NCBI GenBank assembly: GCA_009783355.1
Contig: WRHH01000003.1
Coordinates: forward strand, 52,475-116,474
Length of the DNA: 64,000 bases
Source: Synergistaceae bacterium
GTDB taxonomy: Bacteria; Synergistota; Synergistia; Synergistales; Aminobacteriaceae
Direction of reading: 5' to 3'
Shown here: one piece after another, positions 43,822 to 53,422 of the stretch
How positions within the stretch are numbered: position 1 is the stretch's first letter
Layout: every line of letters begins with the position of its first letter
Position numbers and translations under genes: made by a program
The notes under the pieces: model-generated
What the model saw: the letters and a program-made list of their open reading frames with translations, nothing else
Told to the model about the DNA's origin: nothing
The model's database searches: none

Positions 43822-46443
43822 CTACTCAAAACTGAAATCTAATTCATGCGTGACGTCGCTCCCGGCGCCCGCATCAGCGACACCTACCTTTATATTTGTT
43901 CCGTCCTTGACTTTGCCTGCAATCAGCGCGCGCGCAAGTTTCGTTTCTACTTGTCTCACTATAAACCTCTTCAACGGGCGCGCGCCGTAAACGGGATCGA
44001 ATCCGGCGTCGGAAATCAGTTTTACGGCTTCGTCCGAGAAATCAAGGTTTATCCTGCGTTCCTTGAGCCTTGAAGCGAGCCCCTTCAGCATGATTTTCAC
44101 TATCTTGTTGATCTCGTCCTTTTTCAGAGGTTTGAACAACACGATATCGTCGACGCGGTTCAGGAACTCTGGCCTGAAACAGCCTCGCAGCTCAGTCATC
44201 ACTTGCTCCCGCGCCCGTTCTGATATTTCGCCGTCCGCGCCGATACCTTCAACCAGAAGAGGGGCGCCTATGTTGCTTGTCATTATTATCACCGTGTTTT
44301 TAAAATCTACCGTGTGCCCCTGCGAGTCGGTTATCCTTCCATCGTCCAAAATCTGAAGCAGCGTATTGAAAACGTCGCTGTGCGCCTTCTCTATTTCGTC
44401 GAACAATATGACCGAATATGGACGCCGCCTAACAGCTTCAGTGAGTTGCCCGCCCTCATCGTATCCAATGTAACCGGGCGGCGCGCCAATAAGCCTTGAT
44501 ACCGCGTGTTTTTCCATATACTCGCTCATATCTATCCGAACCATGTTGTCTTCACTGTCAAAAAGCGCTTCCGCAAGCGTTTTAGCCAGCTCGGTCTTGC
44601 CGACTCCCGTGGGCCCGAGGAAAATAAATGAACCTATGGGGCGCTTGGGATCCTTTATCCCGCTCCGCGCGCGCAGCACTGCGTCCGCGACCAGACCGAC
44701 AGCCTCGTCCTGCCCGATTATGCGTTTATGCAGAATCTCATCCAGTTTCAGAAGCTTCTCCATCTCCCCCTCGACGAGCCTTTTCACGGGAATTCCAGTC
44801 CAGCGGCTTATGATATCGGCAATTTCCTCCTCGTTTACCTCCTCTTTCAAGAGAGTTTGAGTATTTTGTTTTTCAAACTCGGACTCCTTCCTGCTCAATT
44901 CCTCCTGAAGGCGCGGGAGCTGCCCGTGTTTTAGTTCGGCGGCTTTATTCAGGTCGTAACTGCGTTCAGCTTTCTCTATCTGTAAATGTAATTCCTCAAT
45001 TTTAGCCCTCAGTTCCCTTATGCCCGAAATGCTCCCTTTTTCCGCCTCATATTGCGCGCGTAATGAATTCGATTCCGCGCGGGCATCCTGAAGCTCCTTC
45101 TGTAAATTCGAGAGCCTCGCTTTTGATGCGGGATCTTTCTCTTTCTTCAACGCAGCCTCCTCTATCTCAAGCTGCATGACTTTCCTGTTCGCGGCGTCCA
45201 ATGCCGCCGGTAATGAGTCTATTTCTGTGCGCAGCATCGCACATGCCTCGTCCACAAGGTCAATGGCTTTGTCCGGCAGGAATCTGTCAGTAATATAGCG
45301 ATTTGATAACACTGCGGCAGCCACGAGGGCGCTGTCCCTTATTCTGACCCCGTGATGCACCTGAAGTCTCTCCTTAATTCCGCGTAAAATTGAAATAGTG
45401 TCCTCAACATCAGGCTGTTCTATCATGACGGTTTGAAACCTTCGGGCTAAAGCAGCGTCCTTTTCTATATGTCTTCTGTATTCATCTGTAGTTGTAGCTC
45501 CGATGCAGTGCAGTTCGCCGCGCGCGAGCATGGGTTTCAGCATGTTCCCCGCGTCAACAGCGCCCTCCGCAGCGCCCGCGCCAACTATCGTATGAAGCTC
45601 GTCGATGAAAAGTATTATCCTGCCGTCGCTTTGTTTTACTTCATTGAGAACCGCCTTTAACCGCTCTTCAAACTCGCCCCTGAATTTAGCTCCCGCAATA
45701 AGCGAACCCATATCGAGCGCGAATATGGTTTTATCCTTCAGCCCTTCGGGGACGTCGCCTCGAACTATTCTTTGGGCTAACCCCTCGACTATCGCCGTCT
45801 TGCCGACGCCGGGGTCGCCTATAATGACAGGGTTGTTTTTTGTTTTTCGGCTTAGGATCCTGATGACCCTTCTGACCTCTTCATCCCTTCCTATTACGGG
45901 GTCAAGCTTATTCTGCCCCGCAGCGTCAACAAGGTCGCGCCCGTATTTCAGGAGCGCTTCGTATGCCGCCTCGGGGTCGGCGCTTTGCACTCTCTGCGAG
46001 CCCCGAACGCTTACAAGCGCTTCAAGAAACATGTCGGAATTCAGTCCATTGAAGCGCCGGAGCATTTTTCCCCAGTAGTCGTCCTCAAGTATCGCAAGGA
46101 AAAGATGCTCAACCGATACATACTCGTCCTTAAGCGCAGAGGCTTTTGCCTGCGCGTTCACAAAAGCGGACTGAAGTTTTTGTGTTACATAGACTTTACC
46201 CTGTTCCGCGCCGCTGCCGGTCACTTTAGGCTTTCGGGCTATTTCCTCCTCAACGTAACGCGCAATAGCTTCCGTATCCGCGTTCATTTTATTGAGAAGG
46301 CGGGGGATTAAGCCTTCGCTGTCGCTAACGAGCGCGAGCAAAAGGTGCGGGACATCCGTCTCCTGATTCCTGTTCGCTATAGCAATATCCTGTGCGGCAG
46401 CTACAGCCTCCTGCGATTTACGCGTAAATTTATTGAAATCCAT
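43822..46443 (-). CDS. clpB: ATP-dependent chaperone ClpB
   Basis: An 873-residue Hsp100 disaggregase. In order: Clp N-terminal repeat domain (residues 1-150), first AAA+ module with Walker A GDPGVGKT, a long coiled-coil middle domain (rich in Lys, Glu and Arg, about residues 400-525, distinguishing ClpB from ClpC), and second AAA+ module with GPTGVGKT. It rescues aggregated proteins with DnaK. ATG 46443 has AAGGAGG 8 bases upstream; the longer in-frame start at 46521 would run through the promoter and operator. A CtsR-type box lies 25 bases before the start, predicting heat-shock control. Confidence 0.95.
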   Translation of the reverse strand: MDFNKFTRKSQEAVAAAQDIAIANRNQETDVPHLLLALVSDSEGLIPRLLNKMNADTEAIARYVEEEIARKPKVTGSGAEQGKVYVTQKLQSAFVNAQAKASALKDEYVSVEHLFLAILEDDYWGKMLRRFNGLNSDMFLEALVSVRGSQRVQSADPEAAYEALLKYGRDLVDAAGQNKLDPVIGRDEEVRRVIRILSRKTKNNPVIIGDPGVGKTAIVEGLAQRIVRGDVPEGLKDKTIFALDMGSLIAGAKFRGEFEERLKAVLNEVKQSDGRIILFIDELHTIVGAGAAEGAVDAGNMLKPMLARGELHCIGATTTDEYRRHIEKDAALARRFQTVMIEQPDVEDTISILRGIKERLQVHHGVRIRDSALVAAAVLSNRYITDRFLPDKAIDLVDEACAMLRTEIDSLPAALDAANRKVMQLEIEEAALKKEKDPASKARLSNLQKELQDARAESNSLRAQYEAEKGSISGIRELRAKIEELHLQIEKAERSYDLNKAAELKHGQLPRLQEELSRKESEFEKQNTQTLLKEEVNEEEIADIISRWTGIPVKRLVEGEMEKLLKLDEILHKRIIGQDEAVGLVADAVLRARSGIKDPKRPIGSFIFLGPTGVGKTELAKTLAEALFDSEDNMVRIDMSEYMEKHAVSRLIGAPPGYIGYDEGGQLTEAVRRRPYSVILFDEIEKAHSDVFNTLLQILDDGRITDSQGHTVDFKNTVIIMTSNIGAPLLVEGIGADGEISERAREQVMTELRGCFRPEFLNRVDDIVLFKPLKKDEINKIVKIMLKGLASRLKERRINLDFSDEAVKLISDAGFDPVYGARPLKRFIVRQVETKLARALIAGKVKDGTNIKVGVADAGAGSDVTHELDFSFE

Positions 46444-46468
46444 TTTCGATGCCTCCTTCTTGCGACTA

Positions 46469-46491
46469 TTTGACCTTATTTGACCATTATA
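46469..46491 (-). promoter_or_regulatory. CtsR heat-shock operator and -10 box of clpB
   Basis: On the minus strand the sequence reads TATAAT, then GGTCAAA TAA GGTCAAA. The two heptads with a three-base spacer match the CtsR consensus RGTCAAA NAN RGTCAAA exactly. The operator spans 46469-46485 and directly follows a -10 like TATAAT at 46486-46491, so a bound repressor would block initiation. A TTGCGC at a fitting distance upstream may be the -35. Confidence 0.75.
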
Positions 46492-46599
46492 ATACCACAA
46501 AAAAGAAGGAGCGCAAGACATATGGATACTAAAAATTACTTAATGAACAACCCCAAACGAGCTACTTGAAAACTGATGCAATTCTATTTTTCTTATACC

Positions 46600-46628
46600 T
46601 TGACAAACAGGAATCAGTATTGTAAAAA
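46600..46628 (+). promoter_or_regulatory. Predicted sigma-70-type promoter ahead of the AlbA_2 gene pair
   Basis: TTGACA (46600-46605), 17-base spacer, TAAAAA (46623-46628). It points towards the small gene at 46740 and the regulator at 47010. A strong ribosome site GGGGAGGAAAA at about 46677 precedes a 22-codon reading frame (46688-46756) that overlaps the start of the 85-residue gene and could be a leader peptide. Confidence 0.45.
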
Positions 46629-46739
46629 ACAAATACGATTTGTCAGGCAAACGGCAGGTGATAAATTTAACCTCACGGGGAGGAAAAATGCAAACTGATA
46701 TCACACGCATAAACAATAAAAGCAGTCTAAGAAAGAGCT

Positions 46740-46997
46740 ATGGAAGTTTCTCATAATACTGCTACAAACATTTCTAGTAAAGAGACTTCCTTAGAATCAG
46801 TTTCAATGAGGGAGACTTTTCTTGATTGGCTTATTACAGACAATTCAAAAACATTATCGCCACATATATGCGTGACTTGTCTTGATAAAATCTCAGAGTA
46901 TACAAAGAAAAAAAAGATTTATTCTACCAGTTTATGGGAGATTACCCAGCCTAGCGTATTTGAGCCGATTCACAGTAAAATAAGAGCCATTAAGTAA
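46740..46997 (+). CDS. Small hypothetical protein before the AlbA_2 regulator
   Basis: 85 residues, Ser/Thr-rich N-terminus, then RETFLDWLITDNSKTLSPHICVTCLDKISEYTKKKKIYST. No family recognised; the middle part looks helical. The ribosome site (AAAGAG) is weak. It ends 12 bases before the TTG start of the AlbA_2 gene and shares its direction, so the two may form a module. Confidence 0.5.
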   Translation: MEVSHNTATNISSKETSLESVSMRETFLDWLITDNSKTLSPHICVTCLDKISEYTKKKKIYSTSLWEITQPSVFEPIHSKIRAIK

Positions 46998-47009
46998 GGA
47001 GGCTTTCAA

Positions 47010-48389
47010 TTGGTCAGTAATATAGATGTTATCCTCAGCGAGGGGGAAAGTTACACCGTTGAGTTTAAGGAAAACCCGGACAAAGAACTTCCTTTGGAGG
47101 TCTGTGCTTTTGCAAACGCTTCCGGCGGAAAGGTATATATCGGCGTCAATGATAAAGGTTATGTTGTTGGGACTGATACTAGCAACAATGCACGTTCCCG
47201 AATACAGGATACTATCAATAAAATTGAACCTCGGCTGAACGTGAGCATTAATATTATTGATAGCATTATCGTACTATCAGTACCGGAAGGAACACATAAG
47301 CCGTACTCATGTCCGGCAGGCTTCTATATGCGGTCGGGCCCCAACTCACAAAAATTGGACCGCGACAGTATCATTGAGTTTTTCCAAAACGAAGGCAGAG
47401 TACGGTATGATGAAATTGTTCGTGACGATTTACCTATTAATGAACGATTTAACGAAGCCGCATACAAGCGATATCTAAAGATTGCGAAAATTAGCGATGT
47501 TCTTGAACGGGAAGCCATACTGAAGAACCTGAACTGTGCCGGAATTTCCGGTGGAAAGCTATGCTTCACCAACACCGGGGCCTTGTTTTTCCGTGTGAAC
47601 GATGAGGACATTTTATTCCGTCATGCGGGTATCGTTTGCGCTCTATATAAAGGGACAGATAAAGCATATATTTTAGACGCCAAAGAACTGAACAGCGATA
47701 TTGTCAGTAATATTGACGACGCGATTGTTTTTCTTAAAAAACACCTGCGCGTCAGCTACAAAATCGGTGGGCTTAGACGCGAAAATATCCTGGAACTCCC
47801 GGAAGACGCGCTTCGAGAAGCTGTGGTTAACGCCGTCTGTCATCGGGATTACTTCGAGAAGGGCGCGCGGGTCATGATAGAAATCTTCGACGATCGCGTG
47901 GACATTGTCAGCCCGGGAGGCGTCTGTAAAGGTATTACCAGAGAAAACTTCGGAACTGTTAGCATCGCGCGAAACTCCAGCATAGCCAGCATGTTTTTTC
48001 GTATCGACTATATTGAGCAAATGGGAACAGGCATCGGTCGAATGAGGAACGCTACACGGAAAGCGAACGTTGCCGAGCCTGAATTTGAATTTGTTGGCTT
48101 CTTCAAAGTCACATTTAAAAGAAATGAAACTGATGCTTCAATCGGTCGCCAATCGGTCGCCAATCGGTCGCAATCGGTTGCGCCGACCGATAGGAAACGC
48201 GCCGTTATGTCGTTTCTTGAAATAAATGGTCACGCTAAAGTCGGTGATTTTATGAATTTAATTGGACTCAGCGATGGTCGCGTGAGAGCGTTGCTCCGCG
48301 AGATGATGAGCGACGGAACAATCGAGAGGGTTGGTAATAACCGATACTCCTCTTATGTTTTAAAATCGCAAACTGAGACAACAAAGTAA
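47010..48389 (+). CDS. AlbA_2/Schlafen-like ATP-binding regulator
   Basis: A 459-residue protein of the common AlbA_2 plus C-terminal ATPase type. N-terminal AlbA_2 domain: SYTVEFKENPDKELPLEVCAFAN then GGKVYIGVNDKG. Middle ATPase (HATPase-like) domain: ALREAVVNAVCHRDY, IEIFDDRVDIVSPGG, QMGTGIGRM. C-terminal winged helix about residues 400-450. These proteins are thought to regulate genes in response to a nucleotide. The TTG start has AAGGAGG at 7 bases. The linker before the winged helix is coded by an 11-base tandem repeat, whose change in copy number would shift the frame. Confidence 0.85.
   Translation: MVSNIDVILSEGESYTVEFKENPDKELPLEVCAFANASGGKVYIGVNDKGYVVGTDTSNNARSRIQDTINKIEPRLNVSINIIDSIIVLSVPEGTHKPYSCPAGFYMRSGPNSQKLDRDSIIEFFQNEGRVRYDEIVRDDLPINERFNEAAYKRYLKIAKISDVLEREAILKNLNCAGISGGKLCFTNTGALFFRVNDEDILFRHAGIVCALYKGTDKAYILDAKELNSDIVSNIDDAIVFLKKHLRVSYKIGGLRRENILELPEDALREAVVNAVCHRDYFEKGARVMIEIFDDRVDIVSPGGVCKGITRENFGTVSIARNSSIASMFFRIDYIEQMGTGIGRMRNATRKANVAEPEFEFVGFFKVTFKRNETDASIGRQSVANRSQSVAPTDRKRAVMSFLEINGHAKVGDFMNLIGLSDGRVRALLREMMSDGTIERVGNNRYSSYVLKSQTETTK
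48138..48181. repeat. 11-base tandem repeat inside the AlbA_2 regulator gene
   Basis: Units AATCGGTCGCC, AATCGGTCGCC, AATCGGTCGC, AATCGGTTGC. Since 11 and 10 are not multiples of three, gain or loss of a unit would change the reading frame before the DNA-binding domain. It encodes the linker SIGRQSVANRSQSVA. Confidence 0.75.
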
Positions 48390-48410
48390 ATAGGAAGAAG
48401 GATTCACGAT

Positions 48411-51176
48411 ATGAAAAAAATTAATTTCGCGCTGTGTTTTCTGTTAATGATTATGTTACTTGCCATATCAGCGAGAGTTTCATCTGCGGCTAATGCTTTA
48501 ACAACAGCCGAACCGCCCGGTTGGAGAGAGCTTACGCGCCGGTTTATGCGTGAAATTGAGTTAGATGAGATTAATTCAATTACGCCGGAAGAGCGTTCAG
48601 AGATTCATTCAAATGTCGATGCGCTCGTAGGAGATATAAGCAATCCAACGAGCCTCATCGGTGGGATAGCAACGGCGATAAGCCATGACTCGATAACAAG
48701 AGAAAGAAAAGCCCCGGCGACATATCCGTTCACAGTCCCCAGCGACATGTATAATGACTATGAGGGCGATAGAAAGACCGCTAAGTTCGCGTGGGCAAAG
48801 CGGCTGTCGAAAGCTCTCGGGTTTCCTGTAATCGTTCAGCGCCAGCCGTATAATTATATTTACGCGGAGTTTGGCGACCCGGACGCGCCTGAGATGGTGA
48901 TGGCGTTCGGGCACCTTGACTCTCCAAAAGCTTCTGTAACTGCTGCCAATCTTGCCCGCTGGAGGGGGGCGGACGGAAAGAGGGGCAAGGATTCCGTACA
49001 CTACCCGAATCAATATAGGACGCCATATATTAAAGATAATTGGCTTTACGGAGTCGGAGCGCAAGACGACAGCGGCCCGACAATCGCGACCCTCTTCGCG
49101 GCAAAAGCCCTTATGGACGCAAAATTACCGGTTGACAGACGTATACGCGTTGTGATGGCAGGATATGAGGATAGCGGCTTGAGATCGCCTTCTGTCGCAA
49201 ACACCCTGAAGTTTATGAATATTCCATATTACACAGCCAGCCCGAGTTTTTACGATAACTGGGCGTACAAGTTTCTCAACAGGGAAGAAATACCGATAGC
49301 GGCGTTCACAGCAGATTCTCATTTTCCGATGATTATTGGAAATTCTGTCAGGTCAAACCGCGCGGTACACATGAATCTTGCCGGTGACTCGAAAAAGGCG
49401 TTTCGCCTCCTTTCCGGTTCATTTGCAGTTACTGAGAGGTCAGGAGACGAGACGCTAAAAAACATCGTTCACGGCGCCGCCACCCTTATAGCTTCGAAAG
49501 CCGTATTCACGATTGACTTGAGCAGAGTGTCCCCCGCCTCCAAAGACGTATTCAGGAAAGACTTGGAGAGCGCCGCTGCGGCAAAAGGATGGAGCGGAAA
49601 GGTGAGTGTTTCTAAATCGCCGGGGCCTCCAAAAAGACTAATACTGACTATAAACACTGATGTGGCAATGGAATTTCAGATGCCTCAATTCAGCAGTAAC
49701 GCCATTGTATGGGGAATGTCGCTGCTTTCAGAAGCGCTTGGAGCAGCGGGAGTTAAGTCATCGGATTTACAATTAAAAAAGGCCGCTGACGGAATAGCCG
49801 ACCTGTTATTCCGAGGCGGAGTTGAGGATTATATAGGGACGTACATGGGCATTCCCCCGAGCCTCCTTCGCAATCCCGACAACAGCTGCCCGAATTTGAC
49901 GTTTGCGTTTGGCGCTGTCTTGGAGCACGGCGAGGTTCCCGTTTCAAGTTTTTATAATTCATGGACGGGAGATTTAAGCATTAACATGCTTTCAAGAAGC
50001 ATGCACATAAATGAATCTAAATACAACGCCGCTTCTGTCGCCGTTACAAATGCATGGAAGAGCAAAGGTTACTCCATAACGCCCGCGCCGGATTTCTCGA
50101 AACCGGTGCTTTATTTGTCTCATAATAACCCGCTCACGACTCTTTTGTTCGCGAGCTACAGGGCGTCCTTAAAATCCGATCCTGTAGCATTCAACGGCCC
50201 GTACGAGGCGCTTGGGTTGTCGTATCCGCAGGGCGGAATCGGAGGGACTCTCGCGGCGGATTTCTTCAACAAAATGAACGCCTTCGGCGCTGTGTTTCCG
50301 TGCGACGAGAGCTGGTGGCACTCACCAAATGAGAGGATGAAGGTAAAATCTATTACACAAATGACGAAGGTTCTGGCCGACGGGCTACTGGAAATGGCGC
50401 GCTATTCAGGGCCTGCGGGCGCTAAGTTCATGTGGGCGGATATCCCCGGGCTTAACTCAAACAGAGCGGACCTTGACCTTCTTGACGTCACTGTTGGAAC
50501 ATATAATGACGCAAAGAGCGCTATCCTTCAGGCGCACATGGGGGATGAAAGGATAAAACTTCTTGCGGCGACTTCGTTTGATATTCCGATGTTCAGAACG
50601 CGAGGGAATCAGCTTACAAACGATCAAATAGCGGCAGGGCACAATCCGAATTATCCCGGAATAAGAAAAGGCTCTCAGATTTACCTCGACCCTTCAAAAA
50701 TTTCTTCAAAAGAGACGTTTGTCCTTCCGATGAGGCTTGAATTTAAGGCAAAGAAACCTGACGGCATGAGCAGCAAGAGTTGGAATTCAATTCTAACCGG
50801 CGACATAAACGAGATTGCTCCTTTGATTTCCTTCAAGATTTTGATTGACGGCGGCGCTGTTCCATTGACCCTGCCCGCAGGCGCGATCGCTGACATGTTT
50901 TACTACAAGAGAGTATCAGATTATGACCCTGACGCCCTCTACATTTCAGTCAACATTGCGTTAAAGGACGATGTCTACACTGGAGTGGAAACGATAATCG
51001 CCGACTCCAAAACTGACCTGTACTCGCTGAGTTCCTCTTTTAGGGACGCCGACCCGTTCCCGGAGCGCGGGGGTAAGCAGAAAAGGGGCTTCTTCGTTTT
51101 CGGAGACGGAAGCAAAGACGCGCGCTTCACTTCACCGAACGCCATTTTCGTGACGTTGGAAGAGGTCAAGTTATGA
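48411..51176 (+). CDS. Exported M20 (PepV-like) metallopeptidase without sorting tail
   Basis: A 921-residue paralogue of the protein at 19.0-21.8 kb. Signal peptide FALCFLLMIMLLAISARVSSA. Shared metal-site segments: FGHLDSPKAS, YGVGAQDDSGPTIATLFAAKALMDAKL and AGYEDSGLRSPSVANTL, with the same following blocks (NIPYYTASPSFYDNWAYKFLNREEIP). It stops after FTSPNAIFVTLEEVKL, just where its paralogue continues into the Cys-rich sorting tail, so it is probably released rather than anchored. Its end overlaps the nnrE-nnrD gene by four bases (ATGA), an unexpected coupling of a secreted enzyme with a cytosolic repair enzyme. Confidence 0.88.
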   Translation: MKKINFALCFLLMIMLLAISARVSSAANALTTAEPPGWRELTRRFMREIELDEINSITPEERSEIHSNVDALVGDISNPTSLIGGIATAISHDSITRERKAPATYPFTVPSDMYNDYEGDRKTAKFAWAKRLSKALGFPVIVQRQPYNYIYAEFGDPDAPEMVMAFGHLDSPKASVTAANLARWRGADGKRGKDSVHYPNQYRTPYIKDNWLYGVGAQDDSGPTIATLFAAKALMDAKLPVDRRIRVVMAGYEDSGLRSPSVANTLKFMNIPYYTASPSFYDNWAYKFLNREEIPIAAFTADSHFPMIIGNSVRSNRAVHMNLAGDSKKAFRLLSGSFAVTERSGDETLKNIVHGAATLIASKAVFTIDLSRVSPASKDVFRKDLESAAAAKGWSGKVSVSKSPGPPKRLILTINTDVAMEFQMPQFSSNAIVWGMSLLSEALGAAGVKSSDLQLKKAADGIADLLFRGGVEDYIGTYMGIPPSLLRNPDNSCPNLTFAFGAVLEHGEVPVSSFYNSWTGDLSINMLSRSMHINESKYNAASVAVTNAWKSKGYSITPAPDFSKPVLYLSHNNPLTTLLFASYRASLKSDPVAFNGPYEALGLSYPQGGIGGTLAADFFNKMNAFGAVFPCDESWWHSPNERMKVKSITQMTKVLADGLLEMARYSGPAGAKFMWADIPGLNSNRADLDLLDVTVGTYNDAKSAILQAHMGDERIKLLAATSFDIPMFRTRGNQLTNDQIAAGHNPNYPGIRKGSQIYLDPSKISSKETFVLPMRLEFKAKKPDGMSSKSWNSILTGDINEIAPLISFKILIDGGAVPLTLPAGAIADMFYYKRVSDYDPDALYISVNIALKDDVYTGVETIIADSKTDLYSLSSSFRDADPFPERGGKQKRGFFVFGDGSKDARFTSPNAIFVTLEEVKL

Positions 51177-52720
51177 TAAAGTATTATAAAAGTTCTGACA
51201 TCAGAGAAGCGGACAGAATCGCAACGGAACAGTTTGGTATACCCGGATTTGCGCTGATGGAAAATGCGGGGCGCGGAGCGGCGGAAGCTTTGATGGAGAG
51301 ATATCTGGAAGCTCACAATATTCTGATCCTATGCGGCCCGGGCAACAATGGGGGCGACGGGTTCGTCGCCGCGAGGCGCCTTGCCCTCGCGGGGCGCGCG
51401 CCCACTGTCGTTGCAACAATTAATGTCGGCGAATATAAGAACGACGCGGCAATTGCCGCTAATACATTTGTTTCCATGACTGCTTCATCAGCCGCTGCAT
51501 TCCTTAAATCAAAAGCGAGGATATATTATTCAGCAAATCTCACGGATGACGAACTGTCAGATCTTGTTCGCCCGTCCGACTTGACAGTTGACGCGCTTTT
51601 GGGAACCGGCTCAAGCGGCGTTCCAAGAGGCGAGGTCAAGAGGCTTGTTGAGCTTTGCGGGGAAGCGCAACGGGTAATCTCGCTCGACATTCCGAGCGGA
51701 ATTAACCCCGACACAGGGGAAGCCGCTGAGACGGCTGTGAATGCGGAGTTGACATTGACGTTTCTGGCCCCCAAAACAGGGCTTGCGGTGTCTCCCGGCT
51801 CGCTTAACAGCGGGGAAGTCAGAGTTTGCGACATTGGAATTCCGCCTGAACTAGTATTGAGCGCTCATGAATTGACCGGTTACGATAAATCGGACATACC
51901 ATTTATGACGCCGGGAATTCCAAAAGACGCGCACAAGGGAACGCGCGGCGCGTTGATGATCGTCGGAGGATGCAATTTCTACAGAGGCGCGCCCGTGCTC
52001 GCCGCAATGGGCGCGCTCAAAGCCGGATGCGGCCTTGTCTACCTCGCAATTCCGGATTTTATGGTGAGCGGCGCCTCGGCATTGTTGCCGGAGGCGATAT
52101 TTATACCCCTTGAGTCAAAAAACGGCTCTATTGATTACGAGAGCTTCGAGCGGAGCGCGTCCCCATGGCTTGCCAAGTGCGGCGCTCTGGTATGCGGCCC
52201 GGGAATCGGACTTGCAGAAGGAGCGCGTAAAGCGACAGAGTGGCTATGCCGCGCGTGGGGCAAACCTCTGCTCCTCGACGCTGACGCTCTGCGGCATACT
52301 GCTGATATTAGGAGGAACGGAAGCTTCTGTAGAATTCCAAATTCCACCGTCATCACCCCTCACGAAGGGGAAGCCGCCTATATGTTAGGGAAAGACGCGG
52401 TAAAGATTTCCAGAGAGCGGCTCACGTCGTGCGTTGAGTTGGCAAATGAATTCGGCGTAACCCTCCTGAAAGGATTCCACACGCTAATATGTAACGGCGA
52501 GGAAAAAAGGGTAATTCTTGAAGGCGGCCCGCAGCTTGCCGTCCCCGGCTCAGGCGACGTCCTCTCAGGTATAATAGGCGCATTCCTCGCCGCCGGAATG
52601 CCTCCAATGGATGCGGCGACGCTAGGCGCTCTGACTCACGCTCAAGCAGGGGACAAGTATGAGGGAGTGAGCGGGCTATTGGCGCGGGAGTTAGCGGGAA
52701 AGATAATAGTTGGGAGTTAG
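51173..52720 (+). CDS. nnr: Bifunctional NAD(P)HX epimerase/dehydratase (NnrE-NnrD)
   Basis: A 515-residue metabolite-repair enzyme. The N-terminal YjeF half (residues 1 to about 210) has MENAGRGAAEAL, CGPGNNGGDGFVAARRL and the catalytic DALLGTGSSG and SLDIPSGINPDTG. The C-terminal ribokinase-like half has KGTRGALMIVGG, CGPGIGL and PGSGDVLSGIIGAFLAAGM. It corrects hydrated NADH and NADPH. Start overlaps the M20 stop. Its own TAG stop lies inside a 7-base repeat array (GGAGTTA), so the last few codons (IIVGS) run into it. Confidence 0.94.
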   Translation: MIKYYKSSDIREADRIATEQFGIPGFALMENAGRGAAEALMERYLEAHNILILCGPGNNGGDGFVAARRLALAGRAPTVVATINVGEYKNDAAIAANTFVSMTASSAAAFLKSKARIYYSANLTDDELSDLVRPSDLTVDALLGTGSSGVPRGEVKRLVELCGEAQRVISLDIPSGINPDTGEAAETAVNAELTLTFLAPKTGLAVSPGSLNSGEVRVCDIGIPPELVLSAHELTGYDKSDIPFMTPGIPKDAHKGTRGALMIVGGCNFYRGAPVLAAMGALKAGCGLVYLAIPDFMVSGASALLPEAIFIPLESKNGSIDYESFERSASPWLAKCGALVCGPGIGLAEGARKATEWLCRAWGKPLLLDADALRHTADIRRNGSFCRIPNSTVITPHEGEAAYMLGKDAVKISRERLTSCVELANEFGVTLLKGFHTLICNGEEKRVILEGGPQLAVPGSGDVLSGIIGAFLAAGMPPMDAATLGALTHAQAGDKYEGVSGLLARELAGKIIVGS

Positions 52721-52768
52721 GAGTTAGGAGTTAGGAGTTAGGAGTTAGGAGTTCAATGTTCAATGATA
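52713..52768. repeat. 7-base tandem repeat containing the nnr stop codon
   Basis: Five copies of GGAGTTA, then GGAGTTC AATGTTC AATGAT, all at period 7. It holds the nnr stop (52718-52720) and reaches the end of the convergent flavodoxin-like gene (52760). Confidence 0.88.
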
Positions 52769-53422
52769 TGGTTTTGCATTCAATGAGGCTTTACAGCCGC
52801 GCTTTCTTGCGAACAAACTAAAAAAAAGTTTCTGTAATGGGCTTAGCAACGTGAAAAAAAAGATATTAGTCTTTGAATAATACTCCGGTTTGGCGAATTC
52901 TGAGACTATATCTTTTGGGAAAACTCCGTGTTTCCCGTAATAAGCGCCCATATCCACAAAAGGAGCGGCCAGTGACTTAACTCCTTTATCATTCAGCATA
53001 CCGAGAACAAACATATTACCCTTGATCAACGCGCCCGTGTATTCACAATTCAAATGCTCCGGCAGACATTCCAGATACTGTTCGCCGCATCGTAGCTGAG
53101 ACGCTTCTGCAAACCCGCCCTGTAAAATAAAGCCGATTTTTGTTTTCGCCGCGCCATGCGCGTATTCTTTTGGTTTTAGAGTCTCCAAGAATTCTAGCAT
53201 AATTCCCGGTATACACTCGACAAAAAGCGGAACGGCAAAAAGAATATGTTCATTTCGGTCAAATGCTTCCCGGATACTTGCCCAAGTGTTTTTCATGAAT
53301 AAATAATGCACTTCCGTCGTATGGCTTTCTTTTTCAAACCCCGCCTTAAATCTTTCAATGATTTTTGAGGTATTGCTATCTTTTTGGGCTCTCGGCGAGC
53401 AGCTAATGATCACCAAGTGCAT
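52760..53422 (-). CDS. Flavodoxin-like NAD(P)H-dependent FMN reductase family protein
   Basis: 220 residues. MHLVIISCSPRAQKDSNTSKIIERF is a flavodoxin-like FMN-binding opening, and ILFAVPLFVECIPGIMLEFLETL is the second loop of the fold. The C-terminal part (NIFFFTLLSPLQKLFFSLFARKRG) is unusual, hydrophobic and basic, perhaps membrane-touching. ATG 53422 has AAGGAG at 7 bases and overlaps the preceding gene by 20. A second flavodoxin-like protein is coded just upstream, so they may work as a pair. The 3' end touches a 7-base repeat. Confidence 0.75.
   Translation of the reverse strand: MHLVIISCSPRAQKDSNTSKIIERFKAGFEKESHTTEVHYLFMKNTWASIREAFDRNEHILFAVPLFVECIPGIMLEFLETLKPKEYAHGAAKTKIGFILQGGFAEASQLRCGEQYLECLPEHLNCEYTGALIKGNMFVLGMLNDKGVKSLAAPFVDMGAYYGKHGVFPKDIVSEFAKPEYYSKTNIFFFTLLSPLQKLFFSLFARKRGCKASLNAKPYH

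Noticed and set aside
46688..46756. 22-codon frame with a good ribosome site ahead of the small gene at 46740
   Set aside because: It may be a leader peptide, but length and lack of regulatory pattern do not allow a separate gene call.
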